From contig JASJOG010000591.1 in assembly GCA_030142905.1 (NCBI GenBank), positions 1-64,000 of the forward strand: 64,000 nt of DNA. The letters are read 5' to 3'. Source of the stretch: Heliopora coerulea. Taxonomy: Eukaryota; Cnidaria; Anthozoa; Scleralcyonacea; Helioporidae. A program made the position numbers and the translations under genes. Below the pieces are notes generated by a model that saw only the letters and a list, made by a program, of their open reading frames with translations, had not been told where the DNA came from and did not search any database. Every line of letters starts with the position of its first letter. The stretch's first letter is position 1. Below, one piece after another: positions 21,580 through 31,823 of this stretch.

Positions 21580-23120
21580 TTAATTGTCAGGCGGTATAGC
21601 TTTGAAGTTCGCTAAAAGGAATTTGTTTTTGTGTCGGCAGTTTGAAAGGATTTCGCTACGTTTGTTTAGTAAGTCGCATTCTTGTCGGAAAATTATGTGG
21701 AATTTTTCGGTGAGGCACAGGTGGCAGGTTTTTGATCCGTTTCTGTAGGGTGGTGCTTTGTCCAAAATCGACCATTGGATGTTGATTTCGTCAGTGTTTT
21801 TCTCCTTTAGGGCCCATACGTATTTTGAGAGTTCCGTGCTCGTTGCCTTCGTCTTGTAGCGTAGCGAGTTTCTGTGCTTGTAGAGTCTGTCTTTAAATGA
21901 ACGTTCTGTTGCGCCGATGTAACTTTTCAGGTCATTGTTTTTGTTGTTTGTCACCTGTGCCAGGTAGACAACGTTTTCTGTTTGGTATTCTCCTCGGAGT
22001 GGGCAAGGGTTGCTCTTCCTGCAATTGCATTTCGGGCTTGTTTTGTTGGGTTCACCTTCTAGGATTTTCCTGTTGTGTGCTTTTATAATGCTGGATGTGT
22101 TTGGCATACAGCCGTAGCTGACCTTGACAGTGTTTCTGTTAAAAATTTTGTGAAGTTTGTGTTCTGCGGGAAAGTGTTTGTCAATTAGATGTAGGAACTT
22201 TCTAGCGACGTTTGTCTGCACGTTCATACTATAAGGGGGGTTGAACCAAATGATCTTCCGTTTTCGTTGAGTCTCTTTGGTGGCTGCCGGTTCTGGCTCA
22301 TACTTGATTCTTTCTTTGTATCCGCTGGCTTTCAGGGCGTCGTTGTACTGTGGTGCGGCCTGGTCGAAGATTTCCTTGCTGGATGAGATTTCACTTATTC
22401 TTTTGCTAATGTTGCGCGGGAGTTGTTTTGGGATGTTAGGTGGGTGGTTGGAACTTGTGTGGATGTACAGTGGGTTGTCATTAGGTTTTTGATATGGTCT
22501 GTAAGAGTTTGTTCTTAGGTCGAGAGTCACGTCCAGGAAGTTCACTTCTTTTAAGTTGCTTTGAATTGTTATTTTTAGACCTAGGTTGTTGAAGATTTTG
22601 GTGATTTCTTTCCGGTTTCGGTCAGAGGCTTGCCTGCTGCAGTTGTGGAATGCAGCTAGACCATCGTCTCGGTACAGGCCAATCTGGGCTTCGCTGTACC
22701 TCTCTTGTAGGATCGATAGGATGTAAATGCCTACCAGCTCACACACCTCCCCGCCGTCGTAGCTCCCCATCGTGACGTCGAATGTGGAGTCGTTATTTTT
22801 CTTTACCCACGTTTCATCTTTGTTGAATAACAGTGATTTTCTGGCGTGCATGATTATTTCGATTTCTTCTTTGCTGATGTTGACGTTTTGCTTGGCATGG
22901 TTGATGGCGCTTGTCAGTAAATCTTCGGTTATTGATGGGTAAAAGTCTGCTATGTCGAATTGTGTGAAAGTACATGATTGTTTGTTTTCTAATGCTTTGA
23001 ACCAGTTGATGACGCTTTTCGTGTTTTTCCATTGGTGTACGTTGGTCGATAATTTTGTTGTGTCGTTTATACCCTCTAATATCTGCTTGCTTACGCGTCC
23101 GAGTATGCTTTTGGCTGGAG
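21580..23120 (-). pseudogene. PLE reverse transcriptase with C-terminal GIY-YIG endonuclease, 5'-truncated
   Basis: The minus frame is open from the inverted junction near 23120 to the stop at 21580, about 513 codons, but lacks its N-terminus and a start codon. RT motifs: QFDIADFYPSI (motif A Asp), VTMGSYDGGEVCELVG (motif B region) and IGLYRDDGLAAF (catalytic YRDD). A Cys-rich knuckle, CNCRKSNPCPLRGEY, precedes the GIY-YIG nuclease (NVVYLAQV, SYIGAT, KDRLYKHRNS). The protein would nick DNA and reverse-transcribe the PLE RNA. No internal stop is seen, so truncation is the visible defect. Confidence 0.88.
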
Positions 23121-23129
23121 AATGCCAAG

Positions 23130-23542
23130 GAGAATGCCAAACAGAAAACGTTGTCTACCTGGCACAGGTGACAAACAACAAAAACAATGACCTGAAAAGT
23201 TACATCGGCGCAACAGAACGTTCATTTAAAGACAGACTCTACAAGCACAGAAACTCGCTACGCTACAAGACGAAGGCAACGAGCACGGAACTCTCAAAAT
23301 ACGTATGGGCCCTAAAGGAGAAAAACACTGACGAAATCAACATCCAATGGTCGATTTTGGACAAAGCACCACCCTACAGAAACGGATCAAAAACCTGCCA
23401 CCTGTGCCTCACCGAAAAATTCCACATAATTTTCCGACAAGAATGCGACTTACTAAACAAACGTAGCGAAATCCTTTCAAACTGCCGACACAAAAACAAA
23501 TTCCTTTTAGCGAACTTCAAAGCTATACCGCCTGACAATTAA
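23130..23542 (+). pseudogene. PLE GIY-YIG endonuclease end, plus-strand partial copy
   Basis: It encodes GECQTENVVYLAQV through [15 protein letters not shown] to the C-terminus IPPDN, the same as the last 137 residues of the minus-strand copy except Cys for Tyr near the start. The upstream codons come from unrelated or inverted sequence, so this is only the 3' arm of the inverted insertion. Confidence 0.8.
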
Positions 23543-23610
23543 GAGATAATGCGCGAACACGTCATCGCGTGGTCACACTATTAATAGCGAACAATATTTG
23601 TTTGTAACCA

Positions 23611-23654
23611 GTCGTCTGATGATTGCCACGGGGCATGAAACACCGTGTAACGAC
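23611..23654 (+). ncRNA. Hammerhead ribozyme of PLE-A, right copy (best preserved)
   Basis: All catalytic elements are present. Stem I GTCGT (23611-23615) pairs with ACGAC (23650-23654). The core CTGATGA is at 23616-23622. Stem II is TGCC/GGCA with loop ACGG. GAAA is at 23637-23640. Stem III ACAC/GTGT has a one-base loop and is followed by A at 23649, the predicted cleavage residue. The very short stem III resembles PLE hammerheads, which may act as dimers. Activity is not tested. Confidence 0.85.
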
Positions 23655-23738
23655 GTAGTTGTTAAATCATAGATTATTAAATAAATGAATATTGCTCTAC
23701 TACCTGTATTAAGCACTTTTTTTCCAAGAAATCAACAC

Positions 23739-23749
23739 CTATGTATATG

Positions 23750-23783
<34 letters not shown>

Positions 23784-23785
23784 TA
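23739..23785. repeat. (TA)n microsatellite
   Basis: About 45 bases of TA repeats, with TGTA variants, lie directly before the PLE-B remnant. Confidence 0.85.
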
Positions 23786-24980
23786 GAAAGTAGGCCTCTA
23801 CAGGGACGGCGGACTAGCCGCAATTAACACATCATTGGCAAGACTCGCAGACAAAACTAGGAAAGATATCACCCAGATTTTCAACAACTTCGGCCTAAAA
23901 ATTACCGCACACATTAACCTGAAAAGTAACAACTTACTCGACATAATCCTCAACCTATCCAAAGGAAGCTATCAACCCTATTGTAAATCCAACAACGAGC
24001 CATTGTACATCAACAAACGATCTAACCACCCACCTGCCATCCTAAAGCAGCTACCCATGTCCATCAACAAACGGATATCCAACCTTGAAATAAAAATTTG
24101 AGACCGCCGCGCCGATTTACGAAGACACACTAAGACACAGCAACTTTGTCACCCAACTCACATACATCGAAAACGAAAGCGACGACCAAACCAACGCATC
24201 ACAAACTCGACAACAGAGAAACCGCTCAAGAATAATCATCCGGTATAACCCTTCCTACAGCAGAAACGTACGAACCAACATTGGACCAACCTTTCTCAAC
24301 CTCATGGACAAGTACTTCACAAAGACAAACAAGCTCCACAAAATCCTCAACGGGAACACCGTTAAAGTCAGTTACAGTTGCATGGAAAACATAAGAAATG
24401 TTATACGCAGACACAACAATCGCATCCTGGTCACACCGCGAAACCAATCAACCGAAGACAAATGCAACTTCAGAAAGAAAGACGAATGCCCGCTGCCTGG
24501 TAAATGTTTGACAAAGAACATTATCTACAAGACCGAAGTCTCCACTATGGACCAGGACCAAACAACGAAAACATACATTGGGATGACATCCAACGAATTC
24601 AAACAGCGCTACCGAAACGACGAAAAATCATTCAACAACGAGAAATACAAAAACGAAACAGAACTATCAAAATACGTGTGGAAACTAAAGAAGGAAAAGC
24701 GTAATTTTACAACCACTTGGTCCATAATCAAACGAGCGGCCCCTTACCGGATCGGATCAAAAAAAATGCAATTTGTGTTTAGAAGAAAAAGTCGAAATAA
24801 TGAAGAGGAAATGGACAACAACTTTGAAAAAAAGAAGCGAACTCTTTTCAAAATGCATACACAAAAGCAAAATTCCATTAGGTTTACCAATCCTGAAAAA
24901 GCTGTAAACAAACGACATCATACCTACAATTTGACACGGACACGCAACATGAAGGACAGTTGTAGCAGAGCTCCCTCAGC
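23786..24980 (+). pseudogene. PLE-B reverse transcriptase/GIY-YIG remnant with dead YRDD box
   Basis: The plus strand encodes VGLYRDGGLAA, where the second Asp of the catalytic YRDD is Gly. It continues with the PLE connection region (NSNHPP-like block RSNHPPAILKQLPMSINKRI) to a stop at 24101. After a frameshift it runs from 24304 with NTVKVSYSCM, a Cys cluster with one Cys changed to Phe (CNFRKKDECPLPGKC), and GIY-YIG motifs (NIIYKTEV, TYIGMTSNEFKQRYRN). The C-terminal part drifts into other frames. It is an old copy, distinct from PLE-A. Confidence 0.8.
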
Positions 24981-25020
24981 CACCTGTAGATCGCCGACAA
25001 GCGTGAAACTCGGAGTTGTG
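24981..25020 (+). ncRNA. Decayed hammerhead-like motif of PLE-B
   Basis: Short stem I CAC/GTG, core CTGTAGA (expected CTGATGA), stem II CGC/GCG, GAAAC, stem III ACTC/GAGT with one-base loop. The changed core would be expected to abolish cleavage. Position just after the PLE-B coding remnant fits the 3' end of that element. Confidence 0.55.
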
Positions 25021-25148
25021 ACAATAACATTTTATATATGTATACATATATATTTACTACAAACTTAGTCGATTACTATTGCAAATGCGGCATTCTGATT
25101 GGCTACGCTACTCGCTATCTATTCTTCGATAGATAGCGAGCAGCGAAA

Positions 25149-25350
25149 ATGGCTTTCGCCTCTCGTTTTGTGAAGTTTCTGAAGACGAAATAGAATGCTT
25201 AGTTAAAAGTGCAATCCCAGAGAAGACGAAAAATGTTCTTTGCAAAGTCTGTTTCTACTAAAACAATTAGATTATGAGCTCAAGATTTCTATGAGGTGAT
25301 AGTTGACGAGGGCTTCGCCTCATAAAAATTTCTAGCTCAAACCTAATTGT

Positions 25351-25354
<4 letters not shown>
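25149..25354 (+). repeat. Foldback repeat with a short protein-coding remnant
   Basis: From ATG at 25149, MAFASRFVKF followed after a frameshift by SEDEIECLVKSAIPEKTKNV resembles the start of a transposon-derived protein family frequent in cnidarians (possibly Crypton-related; low certainty). It is followed by an inverted repeat at about 25262-25354 whose arms read ACAATTAGATTATGAGCTCA and its near complement. The stretch runs into a (TA)n tract at 25355-25398. Confidence 0.4.
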
Positions 25355-25398
<44 letters not shown>

Positions 25399-25399
<1 letters not shown>

Positions 25400-25665
25400 G
25401 ACAAGATAAAACTTTTAAAAAAACTTTATTTCAACGTTTCGGGGCGCTGCCCCTTTGTCAAGAATAAGAACAACAAGATAGAAGATGCTCCTTATATACA
25501 TAGCATTACTTAAAAATTTTTAAAAATCCGTTAAAAAAGTACTCAAAAGAAGTCCCTAAGGTTCAAACCTTTAGGTACAAAAGAATCCAATTTATATGCC
25601 CAAAAACCTTCCCTTTTGGTTGGGTCTGATACATCCGTCCTATCAACTATTTTAACAAGCATATC
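25399..25665 (-). pseudogene. PLE 3' end with GIY-YIG C-terminus (PLE-D)
   Basis: On the minus strand a short frame from 25662 reads MLVKIVDRTDVSDPTKRE then GFWAYKLDSFVPKGLNLRDF, the typical C-terminal end of one GIY-YIG family in PLEs. It is followed by a 3' UTR with a hammerhead-like motif. Both ends abut TA repeats (25355-25398 and 25665-25725), so the 5'-truncated copy appears to sit within a TA tract. Confidence 0.65.
25426..25467 (-). ncRNA. Hammerhead-like motif of PLE-D, core changed
   Basis: Minus strand: stem I TTATT/AATAA-type pairing, core TTGACAA, strong stem II GGGGC/GCCCC, then GAAACGTT. Two core positions differ from CTGANGA, including the catalytic G, so it is probably inactive. 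Confidence 0.5.
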
Positions 25666-25729
25666 TTATATATATGTATATATGTGTGTGTATCTATATA
25701 TATGTGTGTATATATATATATATATTGTT

Positions 25730-25915
25730 AAATTTTGCGTAATAGATTTATATACAAAAAAATTTAACAATAAGCATGACATTACCGCAAACTCTTGTGT
25801 CTTTAAAATAGCAACAAAAATATTGTGCAACAAAAATTCTATTTATTCTAGTCGTAACATGGTTCTATTTCTATCATGTCGCTGTATAAAATAAATAAAT
25901 AAATAAATAAAAAAC
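25730..25915 (+). mobile_element. 5'-truncated LINE 3' tail ending in (AAAT)n
   Basis: An AT-rich non-coding stretch ends in about seven AAAT/AAATA units at 25888-25915, like the tail of the LINE at 1-1392. No coding part remains, so the assignment rests on the tail alone. Confidence 0.4.
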
Positions 25916-26332
25916 AAATTAAAAAAGGGGGTTGACGTGCGATAACTAAAATGCAGAATGAATTGGAGATGCTTTGAAATCAGTACCAAAAAGCCGTTAC
26001 CAATTTTATTAGTCAGTTTAGATGGTATATTTGACGCACAAATACACACAAATGACTAAAGGAGAATTTTGAAGTGATGACGATAACCAACACCATTAAA
26101 CCTGCACCACATAGCACGATATCTTCAAACACTTTAAGACATTTACTTCTAACGAATTTCTTCATAAAATACGAAAAGATTGTTTGGTGCACCATAAATG
26201 TTGAGAAACGAGATGTACACTGTTGGTAAAAAGGGCCGGTTGCGTGCAACTAAAGAAAACCCCAGCACACCCGGATGTTTTACAGACGACAAGGCTATGA
26301 CAAGAGCAATGTAACCGTTGAACTCATCTTAC

Positions 26333-26410
26333 CTGTTTCAATTCCGGTTGGACGGGAAGATGTCGAAAATGTCCCTGTCGTCACTGGGCTTTCCGTACTT
26401 AGGGTATTCA
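26333..26410 (-). CDS. Ig-superfamily receptor, Ser/Thr-rich stalk exon
   Basis: This 78-base minus-strand exon is open only in the phase-1 frame and encodes NTLSTESPVTTGTFSTSSRP followed by TGIET. Nearly half the residues are Ser or Thr, as in O-glycosylated stalks between Ig domains and membrane. The donor is G|gtaagatg; the acceptor follows a long T tract and ends ggtag. Phase is 1 at both ends, as in all other exons of this gene, so it can be included or skipped without changing frame. It lies between Ig3 (40516-40743) and the transmembrane exon. Confidence 0.6.
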
Positions 26411-29269
26411 CTACCAAAACGTTTATAAAACAAAAAAAAAAATTGGTTCAGGATTAAAAATAAAATGAAAAAATAGTTCATATATTTGTTTAATGAAAAA
26501 AAAATTCTGCCTTTAGAATTCGGTTATATGGTATATAACTTGTTGTCCATGGTTAGTAATACGTTTGCTCATCGATCAATTATATTCACAAAAAGTTTCT
26601 GAGAGGCGTAACTCTCTGACCGAAGGTAATTCATTTGATTCTCGTTTGAAACTCAGGCAGTGTTTTGAGTTAACAATGCAACAATTAGTGTACAACTTTC
26701 TCAGTTGATGAAGCTATACACCTGGGGCCAAATTCTCTCGACAGAAATTTTACTTCAGAATCATCAATGACTTGGCAACACTGATCTACTCGCGCCGAGG
26801 CTGGTTTGGTATATTGGTGGTTTTGTTAGGAAAATGGATCTGTGAAAATGATAAATGTAAATCTGCCAAATAACTGACATTATAGCACCTAATGAGCGAC
26901 CAGTTCACATCATTGATTGAAGTTAGACTTACGAGCAGAAATCAAAAATAATTCCACATGGACCGATTAACACATTACATTCTTATAGAGAAATACTTAA
27001 AGGTAGTGCCGATTCAAAATTTCTATAGAACCATAAGTTTCTGCTTAGAAATACTGCTCGATTTCCCCTCTCAATGCTCGATAACAGCGTGAACTTCTGA
27101 TCATTTGCTTGCATTTTCACGATCAATTTTCCAGCAAGGTTTTGACTACTCAACTATTTCATCTATGACCTTTTTGTCTTTGTTTACGTTTAAATGGATT
27201 TGGCAGAAAGGCTGGTACGGGAATTCATCAATATGGCAGCTTGTAAATACTTAAATTTAATTTTCCTTTTAATCAACAAGCTTTCAACCACCAGATTATT
27301 GGAAAAATATATTCTTATATGGATTACATTCACGAGCTATTGGGGACGAGATATGGCTCAAAAGTTTGTTATGGCTAATAATCTAGCTAAGAAAGCAAAA
27401 ACTGCAGGACGAATACTGGATTATGAATTAATACAAGTTTCAAGATAGTTTTGAAGAAAAAATATTGACCTGTACGATTGTTCTTGGAACAAATCATTGA
27501 ACAACCTGTGAATTAATCAATATCAAGGAAGTGTGGTGGTTCACACTCGAATTTCTCGTTTTTAAACTTTAGATATCGACCGAATTAATTATGACAACTA
27601 ACATACTAAACCAATTACTTTGCTTTTAATCGGTAACAAAGCATCGTACGTACAGTGAGCATATGCTAAAACTTGATAATCCAGTTGCTTAATTATATGT
27701 TTTTAATTTGGTATTTTGCCCGCTAAATTTGGCACCAAAGACGTCCCGATACTAACGGCAACAAGTTGTTAATTAAAATGGAGTTTCCACGTCAAATTAG
27801 CGAACTAATTTTGTAAGGAAGAGCTACTAAATCGCTGGTTTCTTTCTTTATGTATTGTTGTGTGTGTATTTAGATTGCGTTGCAGCAAATTGGGCTTCGT
27901 GCAGAGTGCTGCAGTCAACACTAGGAATGAATGACTTTTTTGGCACGTTACTGAACAATGGCCCAAAATGAAGAAGAAAATAGGACATAACCTTCCTTAA
28001 ATGCGTGAAGGATATTTATGTATGAAACACTGCTTCAACTATATGAATGTCATTGTTTACCCACGCTAACAAAACGCTTGAAAACGAACTGTAATCTCGC
28101 GGGGTGTAGTCTTAAGACATCTAACACTTTCCAGTGATTTGTCATCGTGATCACTGACGTAGTACGTGTATTGAAATAATTTTTCAAACGATCACGATTT
28201 GACCGGAAGGTTTGATAGTTACTCTAAGAAATTGAATTATCTTACGACTGCGATCACAAAACGTTCTGATACTTATTGGTGGGTTTCCAGTGCTACAAAG
28301 GTAGTGCACGTGTTTCCATTCCGGCTCCGTGCAATTTTGTTTTTTTGTCAAAATGTTGTGACGGATCTGAAGTCATCACATACTTTATTTGTATAGTACA
28401 AAAAGCTGAATAACTGAAGAACTAAAATAAATATAAATGGAGTCTTTTTTCATGGAAGCTCATGGATAAGTAAATTGGTTGTTGGCGTTATGATTTAATT
28501 AGACAGAATTCTTCTATATGTTAGCAGTTTTAAGATCACTGTGTAGCTAAATGCCATTCGCTGGGGAAAACAACCTTAACACATCACAATTCATCTTGAA
28601 GGACTGAGTAATATGACGGAAATTTTGCCATGTACGAAAACGTGAAAACATTGTGTAAACAATTTAACAGAGATATGCAAAGAAACAGTGTGAATTGAAG
28701 AAATTTTTTGAACTGAATAAACATCTAATATGCGGGAATACATTTCAGGATGACTTCTCCTCCGGTAGCGATAATGGCCAAAAAAGTTTCGAATCGAAAT
28801 GTCTGTTGGGGCATAGTATAGTCGAGGCACTTTAGGTTGAGATGAAAGCATACACTTTGGGTCAAATTTTTAAAGGGGAGGGTTCTCGTAAAAATGTCTA
28901 AATTTTACCGTATAGAAAGTCTTTTAGGCTCCAAAATATCATTCAGCTTGGTAAACACAATCTGTAACTATTTTAATTTTGTGTCTTTCTTTTATTTATC
29001 TTTTTCTGGATGTAACACGATCTTTGTTGTTCGTTTCACAACGTTGGAAACTACGCGGTCTGCTTTAAATTGTTTTGGGCAGTTGTTGCCCAAATTGAAT
29101 TGATTTGTCCTATTCTGCTGAAATATGTTCAATCCATGATATTCCAGTCATACTAGTTCACCAGTGTGATTGGTAAAAACTTTGTCGATAAGAAATCTTG
29201 CGATGGAATACATTCTTTGAAAATTCAAACGGTTTACTTCATTCAGAAGTTACGGTTACCACTGAGTAA
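26411..29269. other. Intron sequence, no recognised feature
   Basis: AT-rich sequence in the intron between the Ig3 and stalk exons. Short open frames occur on both strands but none has a domain or flanking splice sites that I trust. Confidence 0.35.
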
Positions 29270-29317
29270 TTTTATAAAATACAAAGCTATGGATACTCTG
29301 AAAAAGGTTAACATTTT

Positions 29318-29354
29318 TATTCAACGTTTCGACTAGCTTGCAGTCATCATCAAG
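29318..29354 (-). ncRNA. Hammerhead-like motif, left arm of palindrome
   Basis: Minus strand: TTGATGA (C to T at the first core base), stem II GACT/AGTC, GAAAC, then GTT before the predicted cleavage point. Stem I is weak. Confidence 0.55.
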
Positions 29355-29357
29355 AAA

Positions 29358-29394
29358 ATGGTGATGACTGCAAGCTAGTTGAAACGTTGAATAA
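29358..29394 (+). ncRNA. Hammerhead-like motif, right arm of palindrome
   Basis: Plus strand: GTGATGA core, the same stem II as the left arm but ending AGTT, then GAAACGTTG. Stem I is weak; likely inactive. Confidence 0.5.
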
Positions 29395-29447
29395 AAATGT
29401 TAATCCTTTTCGGAGTGTCCATTGCTTTGTATTTTATAAAGTTACTT

Positions 29448-31474
29448 CATTCCACCAACGAGAAACGCATATTCATTCAAATCACGAAATTAATTATTCT
29501 GTTCAAGTGAAATTCAATAGAGTCAATAAAAAAAAATCCAGATAATACAGACAAAACCCTAAATAGTGAAGTTTAACCTTAATCGGCTACGAACATCATT
29601 ATCACTTTATCATGAATTCTGATATGAAAGAATTTTAAGCTCTTGAGGTTATGCCGAAACCCATCTCAAGAGTTCCCCCGACTAATTTTTACCTATCTCA
29701 CAGCTAAACTAGAAAAAACTTCTACGCAGCAAATCCTCGCTTACTCTTAATTTATTAATGATGGGAACAATTCTTGAATATCAATGTTGAAACCATGTAT
29801 AGAAATGTTGATTCAGAATAATTCTCTAAGAACGATTAGACGAGTGCGCATTTAAATAAGTACTGAATAACTGTTAAAGTTTTTAGAAATTTCAAAAACA
29901 CTCCAAGCAGCACTGCTTCGAAATTTATGATACCGCCACAACATAAGTTTCAGCTAAAATTGAAAGAAGGAACCAACGTCCAGCTAGAATAACCGGAAGT
30001 TAGCAATCAGGATCTCATCACAACGAACTGAACATTTTAATTATACCCGGTAATTTTATCACACAATTTACTTTGTTTCCAATAATCAAACGATATATAG
30101 TGCAATATAACTAGAACGACTAAATACATGCAGTAAAAAACCTTTCATACACCTATAGGTGCAATAATGACAAGAAAAAATGGTGATAATAATGACGACA
30201 ATAATGATGAGAAAAAAACTGACTGGCATAACCGTCATTAAAAAATAATTGTAATAAAGTAGTTAAACTTTAAAATTTAAAATTTAAGAAAAAGCTGATG
30301 ATATTTTTTAAGGAAATTGACAAAGCAAAAATAGCCATGTGTAAACCCCTTTTATCAAGATCTTTTAGATATTTTGGACATACACATCAGTTTTCCACTT
30401 TCGCGGGTGTCACGTTTACGGGCGCCGTTATCGCTATAAATCCATGAATAACTCTGAATATATTTTCAAGTGATTATTTTGGCCATTATCGATATGGAAG
30501 TGAGCTAGGAAGCTTAGCAAGTTTTTTCTTTGTTTTGAATATCTTGTTCGGTAAATCTCTAATCATTTTGGTTACTGTCAACAGAATCATTGTACAATGC
30601 TTTTGCGAGCCTTCTGGGGGCGACGTCATTTCTTCTGTGCAGTTAATTGTTTCTTTCTCCGTGCATGTCTTGAACATATCTCAAGATGCCCAATTTTAGC
30701 GGGAGAAAAAACTATGAAGCTAAAACTTTAGCTGATGGCAATATTAAGCGATTTTTAGCAGGAAGTGTCAAAGGTTTTAATATGCAAACAATGCAATAAT
30801 GAGATTTGGAGTTTTACCCTGTTGTCACTTGTCTGTTTGTTTTCTTTGTTTTGTTTTTTTGGGGGATTTTTTTGTTTGTTTTTTGAGTTTTTTTTTTTTT
30901 TTTTTTGGTTTTTTTCCAGTCTAAATAATCAAACGATTTGGCAGTTATTCTGTAGTCGTGAATTGGACTTTGTCATCAAGTCCGGACTTCCATCAGTGTT
31001 TCAGCTGCATTAAAAAGTAAATCGTAATTGAGTACAAATTATGTACTGTTAGCCCTCAGGATTACATATCGTTGGTGAAGTTTCGAAAGAAGTCTTTAGC
31101 TTGTCCGGCAAAAATATAGAAATGGCGAAATTTTGTCAGAAAGTACATGAGTACCTTACTCTACTATGATTACGGTCGACATATTACGACGAATATTTGG
31201 CTTACCGACTTTCTCAAACCTGTCTAGGCGGCAGTAGCAGGTTTTCCTAACACTTATTTCTTCTGATTTAACATGAGAACTTAACCCACAAGCCTTTCAA
31301 ACGAAAATGAGTTTTTATTGCAATACAACGAAGAAGTTTCACAAATTGGAGCAGCCACGATTTCTTTGATAAGGTGAACTTATATATTACCCTGGTAATA
31401 TCATGCCTGTCTCAATTTCTTTTGTTTTTGCAGGCTCCATTAACTATTAATCTACCTCATTAAAATTCATTTCT
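29448..31474. other. Intron sequence with a T-rich tract
   Basis: A T-rich run near 30880-30915 is the only structure noted. No supported gene or transposon. Confidence 0.35.
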
Positions 31475-31554
31475 ACTAATACTACCTCCAGTGACGTCAA
31501 ACCGGGTCGTAGGACTAATACGACCCGGTTTGACGTCACCAGAGGTATTATTAG
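31475..31554. repeat. Short foldback repeat
   Basis: Arms of about 36 bases centred near 31515: GTGACGTCAAACCGGGTCGT and its reverse complement are perfect, with outer CTAATA/TATTAG ends. It is a likely small MITE hairpin, next to a second hairpin at 31583-31705. Confidence 0.75.
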
Positions 31555-31582
31555 TTGAATTTCGGCAAACATGACATTGAAA

Positions 31583-31705
31583 GGTAATACCATAAAATTC
31601 GCTGCATTAGCTATTAAACCTCCTGCTCGATGAAGGTCGTTTAGTAAATGACCCTAATCGAGTGGGAGGTTTAGTAGCTAATACACCTCATTTCATGGTA
31701 TTATT
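31583..31705. repeat. Second foldback repeat
   Basis: Inverted arms begin GGTAATACCATAAAAT and end ATTTCATGGTATTATT, with inner TTAGCTATTAAACCTCC pairing with GGAGGTTTAGTAGCTAA. It is centred near 31643 and differs in sequence from the hairpin at 31475. Confidence 0.7.
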
Positions 31706-31823
31706 TAAAATTAATTCTAACAATAGTCTTACGGTAACTCAAATACTTCCAGTTCCTAATTCATCTACCCTGAGGATTGTCGACTAGAATTCCCAAACCT
31801 AAGGTCGTCACCTTACACAAGGC

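Larger units (their letters stand above)
21430..23692. mobile_element. PLE copies in head-to-head inverted arrangement (PLE-A)
   Basis: A longer minus-strand copy (21430 to about 23120) is joined to a short plus-strand copy (about 23121-23692). The outer arms of about 560 bases (21430-21997 and 23130-23692) are inverted and almost identical, including the GIY-YIG coding end and the hammerhead motif. Both 3' ends face outward. Inverted, 5'-truncated partial copies are typical of Penelope-like insertions. Confidence 0.82.
29270..29447. repeat. Palindrome made of two inverted PLE 3' ends
   Basis: Arms of about 80 bases are inverted copies (left begins TATAAAATACAAAGCTATGG, right ends with its near complement). 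Each arm contains a hammerhead-like core with TGATGA, stem II GACT/AGTC and GAAACGTTG. No coding sequence remains, so it is a minimal inverted PLE insertion. Confidence 0.75.

Noticed and set aside
30765..31013. Phe/Leu-rich ORF as a membrane protein
   Set aside because: It is the translation of a T-rich low-complexity tract.
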